DNA from: a virus
Direction: 5' to 3' (one strand)
Virus record (IMG/VR): IMGVR_UViG_3300034374_011615
Span: 1-25,730 of that record
Length of the DNA: 25,730 bases
Shown here piece by piece: positions 14,886 to 23,986 of the stretch. The notes beneath the pieces are model-generated. The model had not been told where the DNA came from. It was given only the letters and a program-made list of their open reading frames with translations, and searched no databases. The position numbers and the translations under genes were made by a program. Within the stretch, counting starts at the first letter, position 1. Each line of letters begins with the position of its first letter.

Positions 14886-15288
14886 TCAAGATCAATGGTT
14901 TCTAAACTCACCTGAAGATACTGCTATACAGGCATATGGTCCTACAGGAATAGCTTCGACTCCAGCACCTTTTGAGTTTGAAATATTAGATCCTTGTGGT
15001 GTAGGAACTTACACTGGGGAAATACAAATTATAGATTGTGCTATTGAAGCTCGCGTTGGAATAGGAAGTACTTTACCTGAACAAAGAGTAGATGTTTCTG
15101 GAAGCGTAAAGATTGATGAAAAAATTTATGACTCTGTAAATTCTCCTGGAAAAATAGCTTACCTTATGTCAACAGATATTCGTGGAATAAGATGGGTTCC
15201 TCCTCTTGCAGAACCACCAGGACCAGGACCTGGAATAGGAACATCCACATTTATATTCATATTGGAAGAAGGTGTACCAATTTTCTAA
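14878..15288 (+). CDS. Short fibre-module protein
   Basis: This 136-residue protein starts inside the previous gene. The N-terminus has 'FNQDQWFLNSPEDTAIQAYG'. From about residue 60 it carries one copy of the cyanophage fibre module also seen in the two large fibres: 'ARVGIGSTLPEQRVDVSGSV', KIDEKIYDSVNSPGKIAYLM, then a Trp segment GIRWVPP. It ends with a Gly/Pro linker and the hydrophobic strand TSTFIFILEEGVPIF. It could be a fibre tip or adaptor trimer. The last gene of this co-transcribed run, it is followed by 46 bases with a late-promoter-like box. Confidence 0.7.
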   Translation: MFNQDQWFLNSPEDTAIQAYGPTGIASTPAPFEFEILDPCGVGTYTGEIQIIDCAIEARVGIGSTLPEQRVDVSGSVKIDEKIYDSVNSPGKIAYLMSTDIRGIRWVPPLAEPPGPGPGIGTSTFIFILEEGVPIF

Positions 15289-15305
15289 CGACCATTTTCA
15301 TCATT

Positions 15306-15313
15306 AATAAATA
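15306..15313 (+). promoter_or_regulatory. Late-promoter-like box for the fibre genes
   Basis: AATAAATA (seven of eight bases of TATAAATA) within TTAATAAATAAG, in the only plus-strand intergenic gap of this part, 21 bases before the ATG at 15335. Its position between complete genes makes it more credible than the same string inside coding regions. Confidence 0.55.
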
Positions 15314-15334
15314 AGTTTATATTAAAATAGAAGC

Positions 15335-17410
15335 ATGGCATTCTTTTATGTATTATCAGACGGAGTATATGTGCCAACCACAGACTTGGCACAGTCCTTC
15401 GCTGCACTGAATTTCAAACAAGCAAATAGTTTAGGTATTGGAACAGATACTATAATTCCAGAACCTAATCCAGACAATCCTGGTTGGGTTGCAGACATTA
15501 AAACTCAAGATTTTTGGGGATATACTGATGATGGTAATGAAAATTTATATAGATTTACCAGTATTGGAATTGGCACAGACCAAATAAATACTACTCTGGA
15601 TATTTCTGGAACTCTAAATGCTACTGAACAAGTAACTTTTGGTGGACAACTTGATGTTGTTGGAGTGACTACTTTTAATGACAATGTTGGATTCAAGTCT
15701 ACAATTACAGATTCTAATGAGGGTATTGGAAAAACTGATTATAGATTGGCATCATATCCTGGTATTGGAGTTTCTTGGAGACCTCCTGGAGTAGAAACAG
15801 AAAATACTATTTGGGTTACTTTGGATGGAGATGACAACAATACTGGTTTCTTAGAAGGAGATGCTAAGAGAACTGTAGGAGCAGCAGCTACAGTTGCTCA
15901 AGGTGGAGATACAATCTTTATCAGACCCGGAGTTTATAATGAAGAAAACCCAATTGGACTTAGATCAGATGTCACAGTCTCTGGTCAGGACATTAGACTT
16001 GTAAAACTAGTTCCTATTAATAAAGGAAAAGACTTTTTCCATGTGAGAAGAGGATGCTTAATCGAAAACCTGTCATTTACATGTGAACCAGATGGTCTTG
16101 GTGGGTTTGTACCAAACAATGGAGGAGCTGCTGTTGCCTTTGCTCCTAGTAATATATCGGGAATTGCCACAAGTGGTTTTATTGAGTTGGGTCCAGTAGC
16201 AGAAGGTCCTACTGGAAGATGGAGAAGTCCTTACATTAGAAACTGTACAAATTTCATGCCTCAAAGTATTGGTATGAAAATTGATGGGGACGATGCTACT
16301 GCTACTGTTATTGGTGGAGGAGCAGACCTTAAGTGTATGGTTTGCGATTCCTTTACTCAATATAACGAAGCTGGTGTTGGCGTTTCAATTACAAATAATG
16401 GATATGCTCAGTTAGTTTCTATCTTTACAATTAACTCAGACATTGGAATTTATTGTGATACAGGTGGTTCATGTGACCTCACAAACTCAAATACATCATT
16501 TGGAAACTATGGTTTATATGCAGTAGGTCTTGGTAGAACTGAGTTTAGAGGGACTGTATGTGCAGCAACAACAGATTCTACTGACACGGTTTGCTTTACT
16601 GACATGAGAGATGTTGTCACTGGCAACTTTAAACGTCCTTATGATGGTCAAGCACTATTCTTTAAAATTGATACTGTAAGAGGTCTATTGACCGAACCTT
16701 TACAGGAAATACAAAGCATTGTAATCAATTCGGGGACTTTTGGAAGTGGATACAGTCCATCTGCTCCTCCAAGTGTTTCTATTCTTGACACCACAATAAA
16801 CAGTCCAGATCCCTTAGGTCCAGAAGGAATTATTGCAGAGTTTAGTCCAACAATAAACAGCAGTGGAGAGATATCTGAAATTGATGTTGTTAATAGTGGA
16901 AGAAATTATTTGCCAAGTCAAATTCAAGATCTTGTTGTAGTTGTTAATGGTGTACCACAAAGCACAGGAAGTCCTGGTAGCGGTGCAGATTTTACAATAA
17001 TTGCAAAACCAATTTATTATACAGTTTCTGAAGCAACAGAACCAACTTCTCTTGGAGAAACTGAGATTATATTTAATGAGTTTATTCCGTATTTAATTGA
17101 TGTTGGTGTTGAAGTAGAACTAAAAAGAATCTCTAGAATTTTAACAAGTTCACACTCTTTTGAATATGTTGGTGCTGGTACAAGCATAAATAGTGTGACT
17201 CCTCTTCAGGGAGGGGTTCCAATTAAAGCGAATGAAATTGTTCAACTTGAAGGTGCTCAAGTACCTTTTACAAGTACTGATCAAAAAGGAAACTTTGATA
17301 TCGGTGAAGGATTTCAAATCAACCAACCAACATCAACAATCCGTGGAAGAGCATTTAGTAAAGCGATTCAAGCGGAGTTGACTCCTCTTATTCTAGCATT
17401 AGGAAGATAA
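15335..17410 (+). CDS. Beta-helix (pectin-lyase-like) tail fibre/structural protein
   Basis: This is a 691-residue protein. In order: an N-terminal 'MAFFYVLSDGVYVPTTDLAQ' segment; fibre modules with 'SIGIGTDQINTTLDISGTLN' and 'FGGQLDVVGVTTFNDNVGF'; a right-handed beta-helix from about residue 165 beginning TIWVTLDGDDNNTG and 'GGDTIFIRPGVYNE', continuing through 'RRGCLIENLSFTCEP' and 'NNGYAQLVSIFTINSDIGIY' to about 430; then two 'SGTFGSGYSPSAPPSVSI'-type modules like those in gp5; and a C-terminal 'FDIGEGFQINQPTSTIRGRA'. The 'DGDDNNTG...R' opening is typical of pectin-lyase-fold phage fibres, which may bind or cleave polysaccharide. No catalytic triad could be assigned by eye. The next gene starts two bases after the stop codon. 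Confidence 0.75.
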   Translation: MAFFYVLSDGVYVPTTDLAQSFAALNFKQANSLGIGTDTIIPEPNPDNPGWVADIKTQDFWGYTDDGNENLYRFTSIGIGTDQINTTLDISGTLNATEQVTFGGQLDVVGVTTFNDNVGFKSTITDSNEGIGKTDYRLASYPGIGVSWRPPGVETENTIWVTLDGDDNNTGFLEGDAKRTVGAAATVAQGGDTIFIRPGVYNEENPIGLRSDVTVSGQDIRLVKLVPINKGKDFFHVRRGCLIENLSFTCEPDGLGGFVPNNGGAAVAFAPSNISGIATSGFIELGPVAEGPTGRWRSPYIRNCTNFMPQSIGMKIDGDDATATVIGGGADLKCMVCDSFTQYNEAGVGVSITNNGYAQLVSIFTINSDIGIYCDTGGSCDLTNSNTSFGNYGLYAVGLGRTEFRGTVCAATTDSTDTVCFTDMRDVVTGNFKRPYDGQALFFKIDTVRGLLTEPLQEIQSIVINSGTFGSGYSPSAPPSVSILDTTINSPDPLGPEGIIAEFSPTINSSGEISEIDVVNSGRNYLPSQIQDLVVVVNGVPQSTGSPGSGADFTIIAKPIYYTVSEATEPTSLGETEIIFNEFIPYLIDVGVEVELKRISRILTSSHSFEYVGAGTSINSVTPLQGGVPIKANEIVQLEGAQVPFTSTDQKGNFDIGEGFQINQPTSTIRGRAFSKAIQAELTPLILALGR

Positions 17411-17411
17411 C

Positions 17412-18068
17412 ATGGCAGTAGCACCACTTAATAAATTTATCAATGTATCTGTTCCTGTAGCACCAGGAGAGCAAGTTGTTTACACAACACCAACAGGAGT
17501 TTCTTCTATTGTGTTGTTTGCACAAGTTGCCAATGTCGCAAAGGGTGAACAGTATCCTGAAGTTACATGTTTGAGAAGAAGAACTACTAGATTGGGCAAC
17601 ACTAATGATATTAGAGTTGTTAAAGGCGCAAAGGTTTATCCTAATGATACTTTGGTTATTATTGATGGAAGATTTGTTCTAGAGAAAACCGCTTTAGTTT
17701 CAGACTCTTTAGTAATTCATGGACCATTAGATTCTGTTGGCATTAGAACAGTTTTTAATTGTCTATATGATACCAATACAGGAGTTACTACAGTCACAAC
17801 AACAGCACCCCATAACTTTGTTGCAGGTGATGAAATTACTATGAGTGGACTTGAGTTTTCATGCCCACCCGGAACTAGTGGTATTACTACTAACATTTTT
17901 CCATCACCGCAGGCAACTTTTACAGTTGATACTGTAGGAACAAGCACAGTATTTACAACAAATACTGGTGTCGGTGCCGGAATCACACATAATTATGTTG
18001 GTGGGGGATTAGTTGCTCCTATAGAACTAGAATTTAGCTGCAGTATCTTAGAGAACAGTATCGTATGA
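17412..18068 (+). CDS. Virion structural protein upstream of the large fibre
   Basis: This 218-residue protein starts two bases after the previous stop. The N-terminal 110 residues look like a small beta domain: 'PGEQVVYTTPTGVSSIVLFA', 'YPEVTCLRRRTTRLGNTNDI' and 'VVKGAKVYPNDTLVIIDGRF'. From about 118, 'YDTNTGVTTVTTTAPHNFVA' and GDEITMSGLEFSCPPG resemble the turn-rich 'T..HgF..GD.Vt..g' modules of phage structural proteins. Several Cys are present. Its stop overlaps the fibre start (ATGA), so it is probably made in step with the large fibre and may attach it. The role is inferred. Confidence 0.68.
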   Translation: MAVAPLNKFINVSVPVAPGEQVVYTTPTGVSSIVLFAQVANVAKGEQYPEVTCLRRRTTRLGNTNDIRVVKGAKVYPNDTLVIIDGRFVLEKTALVSDSLVIHGPLDSVGIRTVFNCLYDTNTGVTTVTTTAPHNFVAGDEITMSGLEFSCPPGTSGITTNIFPSPQATFTVDTVGTSTVFTTNTGVGAGITHNYVGGGLVAPIELEFSCSILENSIV

Positions 18069-21000
18069 GCCTACAGCACATCACCGGAAGGAAAAGAATA
18101 CCTGGCTATGCTGGTCTTACTACTGGCAGAGACCTTCAATTGCGTATTCAAGAGGCAGAGCCTAACTTAGGTTTTCCTACAGAAAAAACTCTACCTCTTA
18201 AAAGTTCATACTATCAACTTGTAACTTATGATGGTGGTGATGTTGGCGAAAGATATTGGCAAGTAGCTCCAGGAACTGCAGTAACTGGAATTAGTGTTTT
18301 TGATGAAGGTTTTATCGTAGGTACTGGCAACAGTATCGTAAGGTTAAACTTTTCTGGAGTTGCTATTGCGGCAACTGCAACAGCTTTTGATCCAATAGCA
18401 TATATTACAGTTGCCCCTCCAGGAAATAATACAGAAATTTTATTTAAAGAAAGTGGTGATTTCTCTACGTCTTCTTCATTCACTTTCGACAATTCGACCG
18501 ATACCTTTAGAGTTGGTATTGGTGGAACAGTAATTACAACACTTTCTGATGGAAAGGTTGGTTTAAATTCAACTTCACCAGAAAGAACTTTAGATGTTAT
18601 TGGTGACCTAAAATTAACCGGAACAATATATGATTATAATGATCTGCCAGGTTCTCCAAGTGACATTCTACAAAAAAATGCTCTTGGTGGAATTGACTGG
18701 GTTGCTTTAACAAGTGTCAAATCTGGTGCAGGAGGAACTATTACTAATGTACAGTTCCATGGAAACACTGGTTTGGTAGATGGTGATGACAGTTTTGTCT
18801 TTATTAAGGGCACATCTTCTGTTGGTATAGGAACTACAAATCCAATAGCAAACTTAGAAGTTCAAGGAAGTTCTTTGTTCTCTGGTCCTACTTTTAAAGT
18901 AGAGAGCATGTCGGCAATAGCAACCCAAGGTTCTATTGAGATAAACATTGAAAAGTCCAATATTTCATCAAACAATAGACCATTTTTTATTAGAACTTTT
19001 AGTTCTACAACCTTAGATCAGAACTACATGAACTTTGATCTCCACAATGGAGTTCTGGGAGGTTCTGCAAATGTAATGTCTCTTCGTGCAGATAGTGATG
19101 TTGGAATTGGAACTAATAATCCAACTAAACAATTACATTTATCTAAGTTTGGAAACGTTGGTGGAATTAGATTTGGAGATGCTCATCTCTACACTTTTGG
19201 AACTTCATCTCTAAATGATAAAGGAAGTCCAACATTTAAAAACCTAAATGCAAATTCTAATACATCTTTAAGTATCATTCCTAGTGGAGCTAGTAACTCA
19301 TCAGACCTTTCTGTTTATGCCACAGATTATGACTTAGCACCTACTAATTGGAATAATTTTAGAATAGTTGCTAATCCAGGCTTACCTTACATTAGAGTTG
19401 ATACTTCATCAGCAACTGGTTTAACAGGAAAAGATATTTCAATTGAGACCCAAGTAGATTTTGGAGGAACTAATAGACCTAACGCAGGTCAGTTATACCT
19501 AAAGAATGATGGAAATGTTGGTCTTTCTACAGAAAATCCACAAAGAACTCTAGATGTTTTTGGAACATTTAGACTTACTGGAGCATTTACTGCTGGAGAT
19601 GGTACTCCAGGTGGTACCGATAACGTATTAGTATCCACAGTAACCTCTACAAAGTGGGCAGACCTTAGCAGTCTTACTATAGGAACTGCAGAGAATGCAA
19701 ATAATGTCGCAACTATAGAAAATACTAGTAGCGGAGACTTTTTCTTAACATTTGTAGATTTTAATAATCCATCTCCTACTGTAGTTTATGAAAAGGTTTA
19801 TACATCTTCAAACTTTAAAATAAACCCTCATAGTACAGTATTAGGTTCTAGTACTTTTACTTTTGAAGGCAAAAGTATAATTGGAAATGAAGCAAATAAT
19901 GCAAACATTAATAGTATTGCGGATCCAGCAACGGCAATAGGTCCAAATGCTTATAGGGCATTGAATATAGTCGATACTGATGCTACTATTAAAGTAGCAA
20001 GATTGACTGATGATACTGATAAAGATGCTGCTGTAGACCTGCAAATTAGAAGTGCTGATGGATCTACACAAAGAGCTTTATGGGATATTTATGGTGGAAT
20101 TTATGGTCTAGGATCTAGAAATGGTCTTACAGGTAAGCAAAGAACTGGGTTCTTTATTTCTACAGACGGAAACTTTTTAATTGGAAGTACACAAACAAAT
20201 CCAGAACTAATTGCAGCTGATGTTACATTATATGGTTCTAGCAATATCCTTCAAGTATTAGGAGATTCTTACCTTGATGGTAATGTTGGAATAGGAACAA
20301 GCGTACTTTCTGATAAGTTGAGAGTCGAAGGAGACGCTTATGTCACAGGTGCATTTAAGGACTCTGGCGGCAGTCCCGGCGGAACTGGGCAACTTTTACA
20401 AAGTAATATAACATCTACACAATGGGTTGATCCAAGTGGACTTATAGCAGGCACAGCAGATGCTTTAACAAATCCTCAAGATTTTGAAATATCTGGAGAT
20501 GGCCTTGCTGGCCCAGTTTCCTTTGATGGCACTGCTGGTGTAAATTTAAATTTCACTCTTGGCGATACAACAGTTGTTGCCAATAACTATGGATCTGATA
20601 CACAAATTCCAGTTTTCAGTGTCAACTCACAAGGTCGGATTACTGGAGTAACCAACACTAATATAAATTTTGCCGGTGCTGTTGCTGGTAGAGCAAATGA
20701 AATAAAAACTTCAACTACTGGAGCAGGAACAACTCACTATCTTACCTTTGTGCAAGATAATAATCCTGCTACTCCTGACGAATATGAACCTGTATATACT
20801 GACGATTCTATACAGTTTTTCCCTAATATAAACACATTTAAGCTAACTAACGGTCAAGCACAGGCATCAGATAGAGCAGCCATGTGGCTGCACAACACAT
20901 CAGGAGCAATAGTATTTGATGGTGGGGCAAACAAGAGAATATCCTACAGTGATGGTGGAGGTGATTTCACTATTAGAAGTGGTTCTTATTATAATACTGG

Positions 21001-23512
21001 GGGAGATAAGTACATTAAATCTCCTACGGTTGGTGATGGTGGAGCAGCAAATATAGTCCTTTCCAGTGATGCTAAATCAGGAGTAATTGATTTCCAAACT
21101 GCAAAAATTGGAGCACCTGGAAATGCAATAACATATACCACTGCTGTTAGGGTTTCTGCAGCAGAGACAGCATTACTTCCTGTTACGCCTGATAATATAG
21201 ACTTAGGAACTTCAACCAGAAAATGGAAGGATGTTTATGCTAACAATTTTGTAGGAGCTTTTGTAGGAACGGCAGAAAACAGCCAACAACTTTCCATAGG
21301 AAGAACTGTAACAAATGGGGATTATTATCCAAGTTTTGTTAAACTAGATAATGATCCTCGCAAATTTGAAAACTTCTATACCAATCCAGGTTTCAAAATT
21401 ACTGAGTCTGGAACTAACATAGTTAGACTTGAAACAACTGGAAATATTGCAATATCTCATTCAGGCAGCATTGCTTTAACTCTTAATGATGGTGAAGGAG
21501 ATGCCAATGTTACATTTAACCACGAAAATGGAGTTCCTGATAGAGATGGAAATGCTGCAAGAATAAGATGTAATGTAGATTCCACAACTGTGATTGGAAC
21601 TTTAGAGTTTCAAACTAGTACAGGAATTTCTGTTTCTGGTGGAGGAGTTACTAATGGAACTCCAGTATCTTTGACAACAAGAGCTCTTGTTGATGAGACT
21701 GGTCTTATTCCTGGTGATGACAATATTTATCATTTGGGTTCACCAACAAGAAGATGGGATAATGTTTATGCTGCAACATTTAATGGACAATTTGTTGGAA
21801 CTGCAGACACAGCAATCAAAATAAGAACGACAGCACTTAATTCTTTTGCGGATCCAGTATATTTAACTTTTGTTGATGACAATAACGATCCAGGTTTAGA
21901 TGAAGATCTTCGTACAAATGGCAATTTATCCTACAATATCAACAGCAACACTCTCACATTTACTAACGCAGATATTTCTGGAAACATTGATGTAGATGGA
22001 ACCACAAGTCTTGACAACACAACAGTCGATGGAACTTTAAATGTAACTGGAAATATTACCTTAGGCAATGCCGGAACTGATACAGTAGCATTCAATGCAA
22101 GGTCTAGCACTAATTTAATACCCTCTACGGACAGTTCTGTTGACTTAGGTACAAATACAATTCGTTGGAGAAATGTTTACGCTGATAATTTTGTAGGAAA
22201 TATTTCTGGAAATTCAACATCTTCAGATACAATTGATACTCAGGTAAGAAATACTGGAGACAATTTCTTAACATTTGTAGACTTTAATAACCCATCTGCT
22301 ACTCCAGAAATATTATATACAAATGCTAATATCAAATATAATGCAGGCACTAATACATTATCATCTACTAATGCGACATTTAGTACCGCTTTAACAGTAG
22401 GTGGAGCTGCAACCTTTAATGGCAATGTATCTTTAGGTAATGCTAATACTGATAGAGTAACATTTAATGCAAGACCTAATAGTAGCATTATTCCATCTGC
22501 AAATAATACATATAACTTAGGGGCAGATACACTTCGTTGGGGAACTATTTACGCCACCACTTTTGACGGTTCAGTTACTGGTGGCGCAGGTTCAGCAGCT
22601 CAAGTAGAGACTACTCAAAAAAATGAGTCAGCTAATATTGACTATATTACTTTTGTTGATACAAATCCAACTGGTCCTACATCACAAAATCTAAATACAA
22701 GTTCGTATTTGTACTTTAGACCAAGCGCCACTGTCGCCAATAGACGTTTAACTGTTGACGCAAATTTATCAGTATCAAATACGGCAAACTTTAATGGTAA
22801 TGTAGTTTTAGGTAATGCTAATACTGATAGAGTAACATTTAATGCAAGACCTAATAGTAGCATTATTCCATCTGCGGATAGTACATATGACTTAGGTGCA
22901 AATACAATTCGTTGGAGAAATGTTTACGCTGATAATTTTGTAGGAAATATTTCTGGAACTGCAGGTGGAATTACTGGTGCCGATATAGGTTTCGCTGGAG
23001 GAGATGTTACATCTGCTGCTCAGACTTTTGATGGATCTGCTAATCTTACTTACAATTTGCAACTTGTTGATATTCTTCCTCCTGCAGTAGTTGGTGCGAC
23101 TTATGGTAATGCTACAACAGTACCAACTGTACAAGTAGATAGAACGGGAAGAGTAACTTCAATTGGAACTGCTTCAATTACTTTCCCAGCAGCTTCATCG
23201 AGTATATCTTATAGTGCTTTTAGAGCTCTTACTACAAATGGTGCGGTCATTTCAAGCAATACGAACAACGAACTCATAACATTTGCAGCAAATGAAGCAG
23301 GTTTTATTTTGCCTACTATTACGGCAACAATTCCAACTGGTTTCAAAGTTACAATTAAAGTTCTTAGTGGAGCTGGAAATAGTGTAAGAAGAGCTACTGC
23401 TGGAGATTTGATAAATGGTCTTGATGAGAACTTAATACTTGATGTTTCTCCATCTTCTTTTGATATCGTACTTACAAACATTGGTGGAACTCGTCAATGG
23501 ATAACTATATAA
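18065..23512 (+). CDS. Large modular tail fibre protein (1815 aa)
   Basis: The N-terminus (LQHITGRKRIPGYAGLTTGR) is a likely baseplate or fibre attachment segment. Residues about 160-800 hold 'VGIGTTNP..NLEVQG'-type modules and three 'ERTLDVIGDLKLTG...W' units (about 18580, 19537, 20308). The C-terminal half holds five units ending in 'YDLG..T.RW.NVYA..F.G' (near 21200, 21725, 22140, 22505, 22880), each led by '.YLTFVD.NNP...'. Two long near-exact DNA repeats lie in the last three units. The last 200 residues form a distinct tip, 'SYSAFRALTTNGAVISSNTN' to GGTRQWITI. No S74 intramolecular chaperone motif is seen at the C-terminus. It probably trimerises and recognises the host surface, with help from the two smaller proteins downstream. 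Confidence 0.82.
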   Translation: MSLQHITGRKRIPGYAGLTTGRDLQLRIQEAEPNLGFPTEKTLPLKSSYYQLVTYDGGDVGERYWQVAPGTAVTGISVFDEGFIVGTGNSIVRLNFSGVAIAATATAFDPIAYITVAPPGNNTEILFKESGDFSTSSSFTFDNSTDTFRVGIGGTVITTLSDGKVGLNSTSPERTLDVIGDLKLTGTIYDYNDLPGSPSDILQKNALGGIDWVALTSVKSGAGGTITNVQFHGNTGLVDGDDSFVFIKGTSSVGIGTTNPIANLEVQGSSLFSGPTFKVESMSAIATQGSIEINIEKSNISSNNRPFFIRTFSSTTLDQNYMNFDLHNGVLGGSANVMSLRADSDVGIGTNNPTKQLHLSKFGNVGGIRFGDAHLYTFGTSSLNDKGSPTFKNLNANSNTSLSIIPSGASNSSDLSVYATDYDLAPTNWNNFRIVANPGLPYIRVDTSSATGLTGKDISIETQVDFGGTNRPNAGQLYLKNDGNVGLSTENPQRTLDVFGTFRLTGAFTAGDGTPGGTDNVLVSTVTSTKWADLSSLTIGTAENANNVATIENTSSGDFFLTFVDFNNPSPTVVYEKVYTSSNFKINPHSTVLGSSTFTFEGKSIIGNEANNANINSIADPATAIGPNAYRALNIVDTDATIKVARLTDDTDKDAAVDLQIRSADGSTQRALWDIYGGIYGLGSRNGLTGKQRTGFFISTDGNFLIGSTQTNPELIAADVTLYGSSNILQVLGDSYLDGNVGIGTSVLSDKLRVEGDAYVTGAFKDSGGSPGGTGQLLQSNITSTQWVDPSGLIAGTADALTNPQDFEISGDGLAGPVSFDGTAGVNLNFTLGDTTVVANNYGSDTQIPVFSVNSQGRITGVTNTNINFAGAVAGRANEIKTSTTGAGTTHYLTFVQDNNPATPDEYEPVYTDDSIQFFPNINTFKLTNGQAQASDRAAMWLHNTSGAIVFDGGANKRISYSDGGGDFTIRSGSYYNTGGDKYIKSPTVGDGGAANIVLSSDAKSGVIDFQTAKIGAPGNAITYTTAVRVSAAETALLPVTPDNIDLGTSTRKWKDVYANNFVGAFVGTAENSQQLSIGRTVTNGDYYPSFVKLDNDPRKFENFYTNPGFKITESGTNIVRLETTGNIAISHSGSIALTLNDGEGDANVTFNHENGVPDRDGNAARIRCNVDSTTVIGTLEFQTSTGISVSGGGVTNGTPVSLTTRALVDETGLIPGDDNIYHLGSPTRRWDNVYAATFNGQFVGTADTAIKIRTTALNSFADPVYLTFVDDNNDPGLDEDLRTNGNLSYNINSNTLTFTNADISGNIDVDGTTSLDNTTVDGTLNVTGNITLGNAGTDTVAFNARSSTNLIPSTDSSVDLGTNTIRWRNVYADNFVGNISGNSTSSDTIDTQVRNTGDNFLTFVDFNNPSATPEILYTNANIKYNAGTNTLSSTNATFSTALTVGGAATFNGNVSLGNANTDRVTFNARPNSSIIPSANNTYNLGADTLRWGTIYATTFDGSVTGGAGSAAQVETTQKNESANIDYITFVDTNPTGPTSQNLNTSSYLYFRPSATVANRRLTVDANLSVSNTANFNGNVVLGNANTDRVTFNARPNSSIIPSADSTYDLGANTIRWRNVYADNFVGNISGTAGGITGADIGFAGGDVTSAAQTFDGSANLTYNLQLVDILPPAVVGATYGNATTVPTVQVDRTGRVTSIGTASITFPAASSSISYSAFRALTTNGAVISSNTNNELITFAANEAGFILPTITATIPTGFKVTIKVLSGAGNSVRRATAGDLINGLDENLILDVSPSSFDIVLTNIGGTRQWITI
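22141..22211 (+). repeat. Fibre direct repeat A, copy 1
   Basis: A 71-base stretch coding for 'DLGTNTIRWRNVYADNFVGN' and ISG. It recurs at 22888-22958 with a single mismatch (22151 A against 22898 G). The offset is 747 bases, exactly 249 codons, so the reading frame is kept. Confidence 0.95.
22432..22500 (+). repeat. Fibre direct repeat B, copy 1
   Basis: A 69-base stretch coding for 'LGNANTDRVTFNARPNSSII' and PS. It is identical to 22807-22875. The offset is 375 bases, exactly 125 codons. Confidence 0.95.
22807..22875 (+). repeat. Fibre direct repeat B, copy 2
   Basis: Identical over 69 bases to 22432-22500. It lies directly before repeat A copy 2, so the fifth fibre unit joins a left half like unit 4 to a right half like unit 3. 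Confidence 0.95.
22888..22958 (+). repeat. Fibre direct repeat A, copy 2
   Basis: Matches 22141-22211 at 70 of 71 bases. It codes for 'DLGANTIRWRNVYADNFVGN' and ISG in the last unit of the fibre, just before the tip domain. Confidence 0.95.
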
Positions 23513-23515
23513 ATA
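23508..23515 (+). promoter_or_regulatory. Consensus T4-type late promoter before the adhesin genes
   Basis: TATAAATA, an exact late consensus, overlaps the stop codon of the large fibre and lies 21 bases before the ATG at 23537. An AAGG ribosome-binding site follows at about 23531. It would let the two distal genes be expressed apart from the long fibre message. Confidence 0.65.
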
Positions 23516-23536
23516 AAACTAAGATAGAGTAAGGTA

Positions 23537-23986
23537 ATGAGTAGATTAAGTAGTTTCACAGGAAAAAACTTTGAGAACTATACTGATGGAGGAGTTACTT
23601 CAAATAAATTCCTAAACTTTGCAGATAACTTAAATGTCATTTATGTTCCTTCTTCGGCAGTTATAAGTTCATATTCTGTAAACAACTTTCCAGTATTTGA
23701 CGGTTTCGATAGAAAAGTTATTACATTCACTCTAATTAAAAATCAACCAACTCTCCCATTAGCCCCAACTCTTCCAAATTCTTTCATATTAAATGGTTCT
23801 AATGGGTCAACTAGAGGTTTTTCAAGTGCTCAAATTCTTTGGTTAGATGGAGTCGCACCAGCTCCACAAGCAGGAGTAACTCAGTTTATTAACTTCATTG
23901 TGGTTAATACTGCCACTGCAAATCCAAGTGGGGCAAGTCTTAATCAATACACAGTTTACGGAAACTTAAACGGTCCTTACTCATGA
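23537..23986 (+). CDS. Small fibre-distal structural protein
   Basis: This is a 149-residue protein with a good Shine-Dalgarno (AAGGTA) and a consensus late promoter upstream. It starts 'MSRLSSFTGKNFENYTDGGV' and contains beta-rich stretches (NVIYVPSSAVISSYSV, KVITFTLIKNQPTLPL, VTQFINFIVVNTATANP). I recognise no known domain. Its stop overlaps the start of the glycine-rich adhesin (ATGA), so the two are translationally coupled. It may be a fibre-tip adaptor or a chaperone for the adhesin; this is inferred only from position. Confidence 0.65.
   Translation: MSRLSSFTGKNFENYTDGGVTSNKFLNFADNLNVIYVPSSAVISSYSVNNFPVFDGFDRKVITFTLIKNQPTLPLAPTLPNSFILNGSNGSTRGFSSAQILWLDGVAPAPQAGVTQFINFIVVNTATANPSGASLNQYTVYGNLNGPYS

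Noticed and set aside
22141-22958. Regular repeats considered as a CRISPR array or IS remnant
   Set aside because: The repeats are in-frame coding units of a fibre protein with codon-multiple spacing, no inverted ends and no spacer-like unique segments of constant length.
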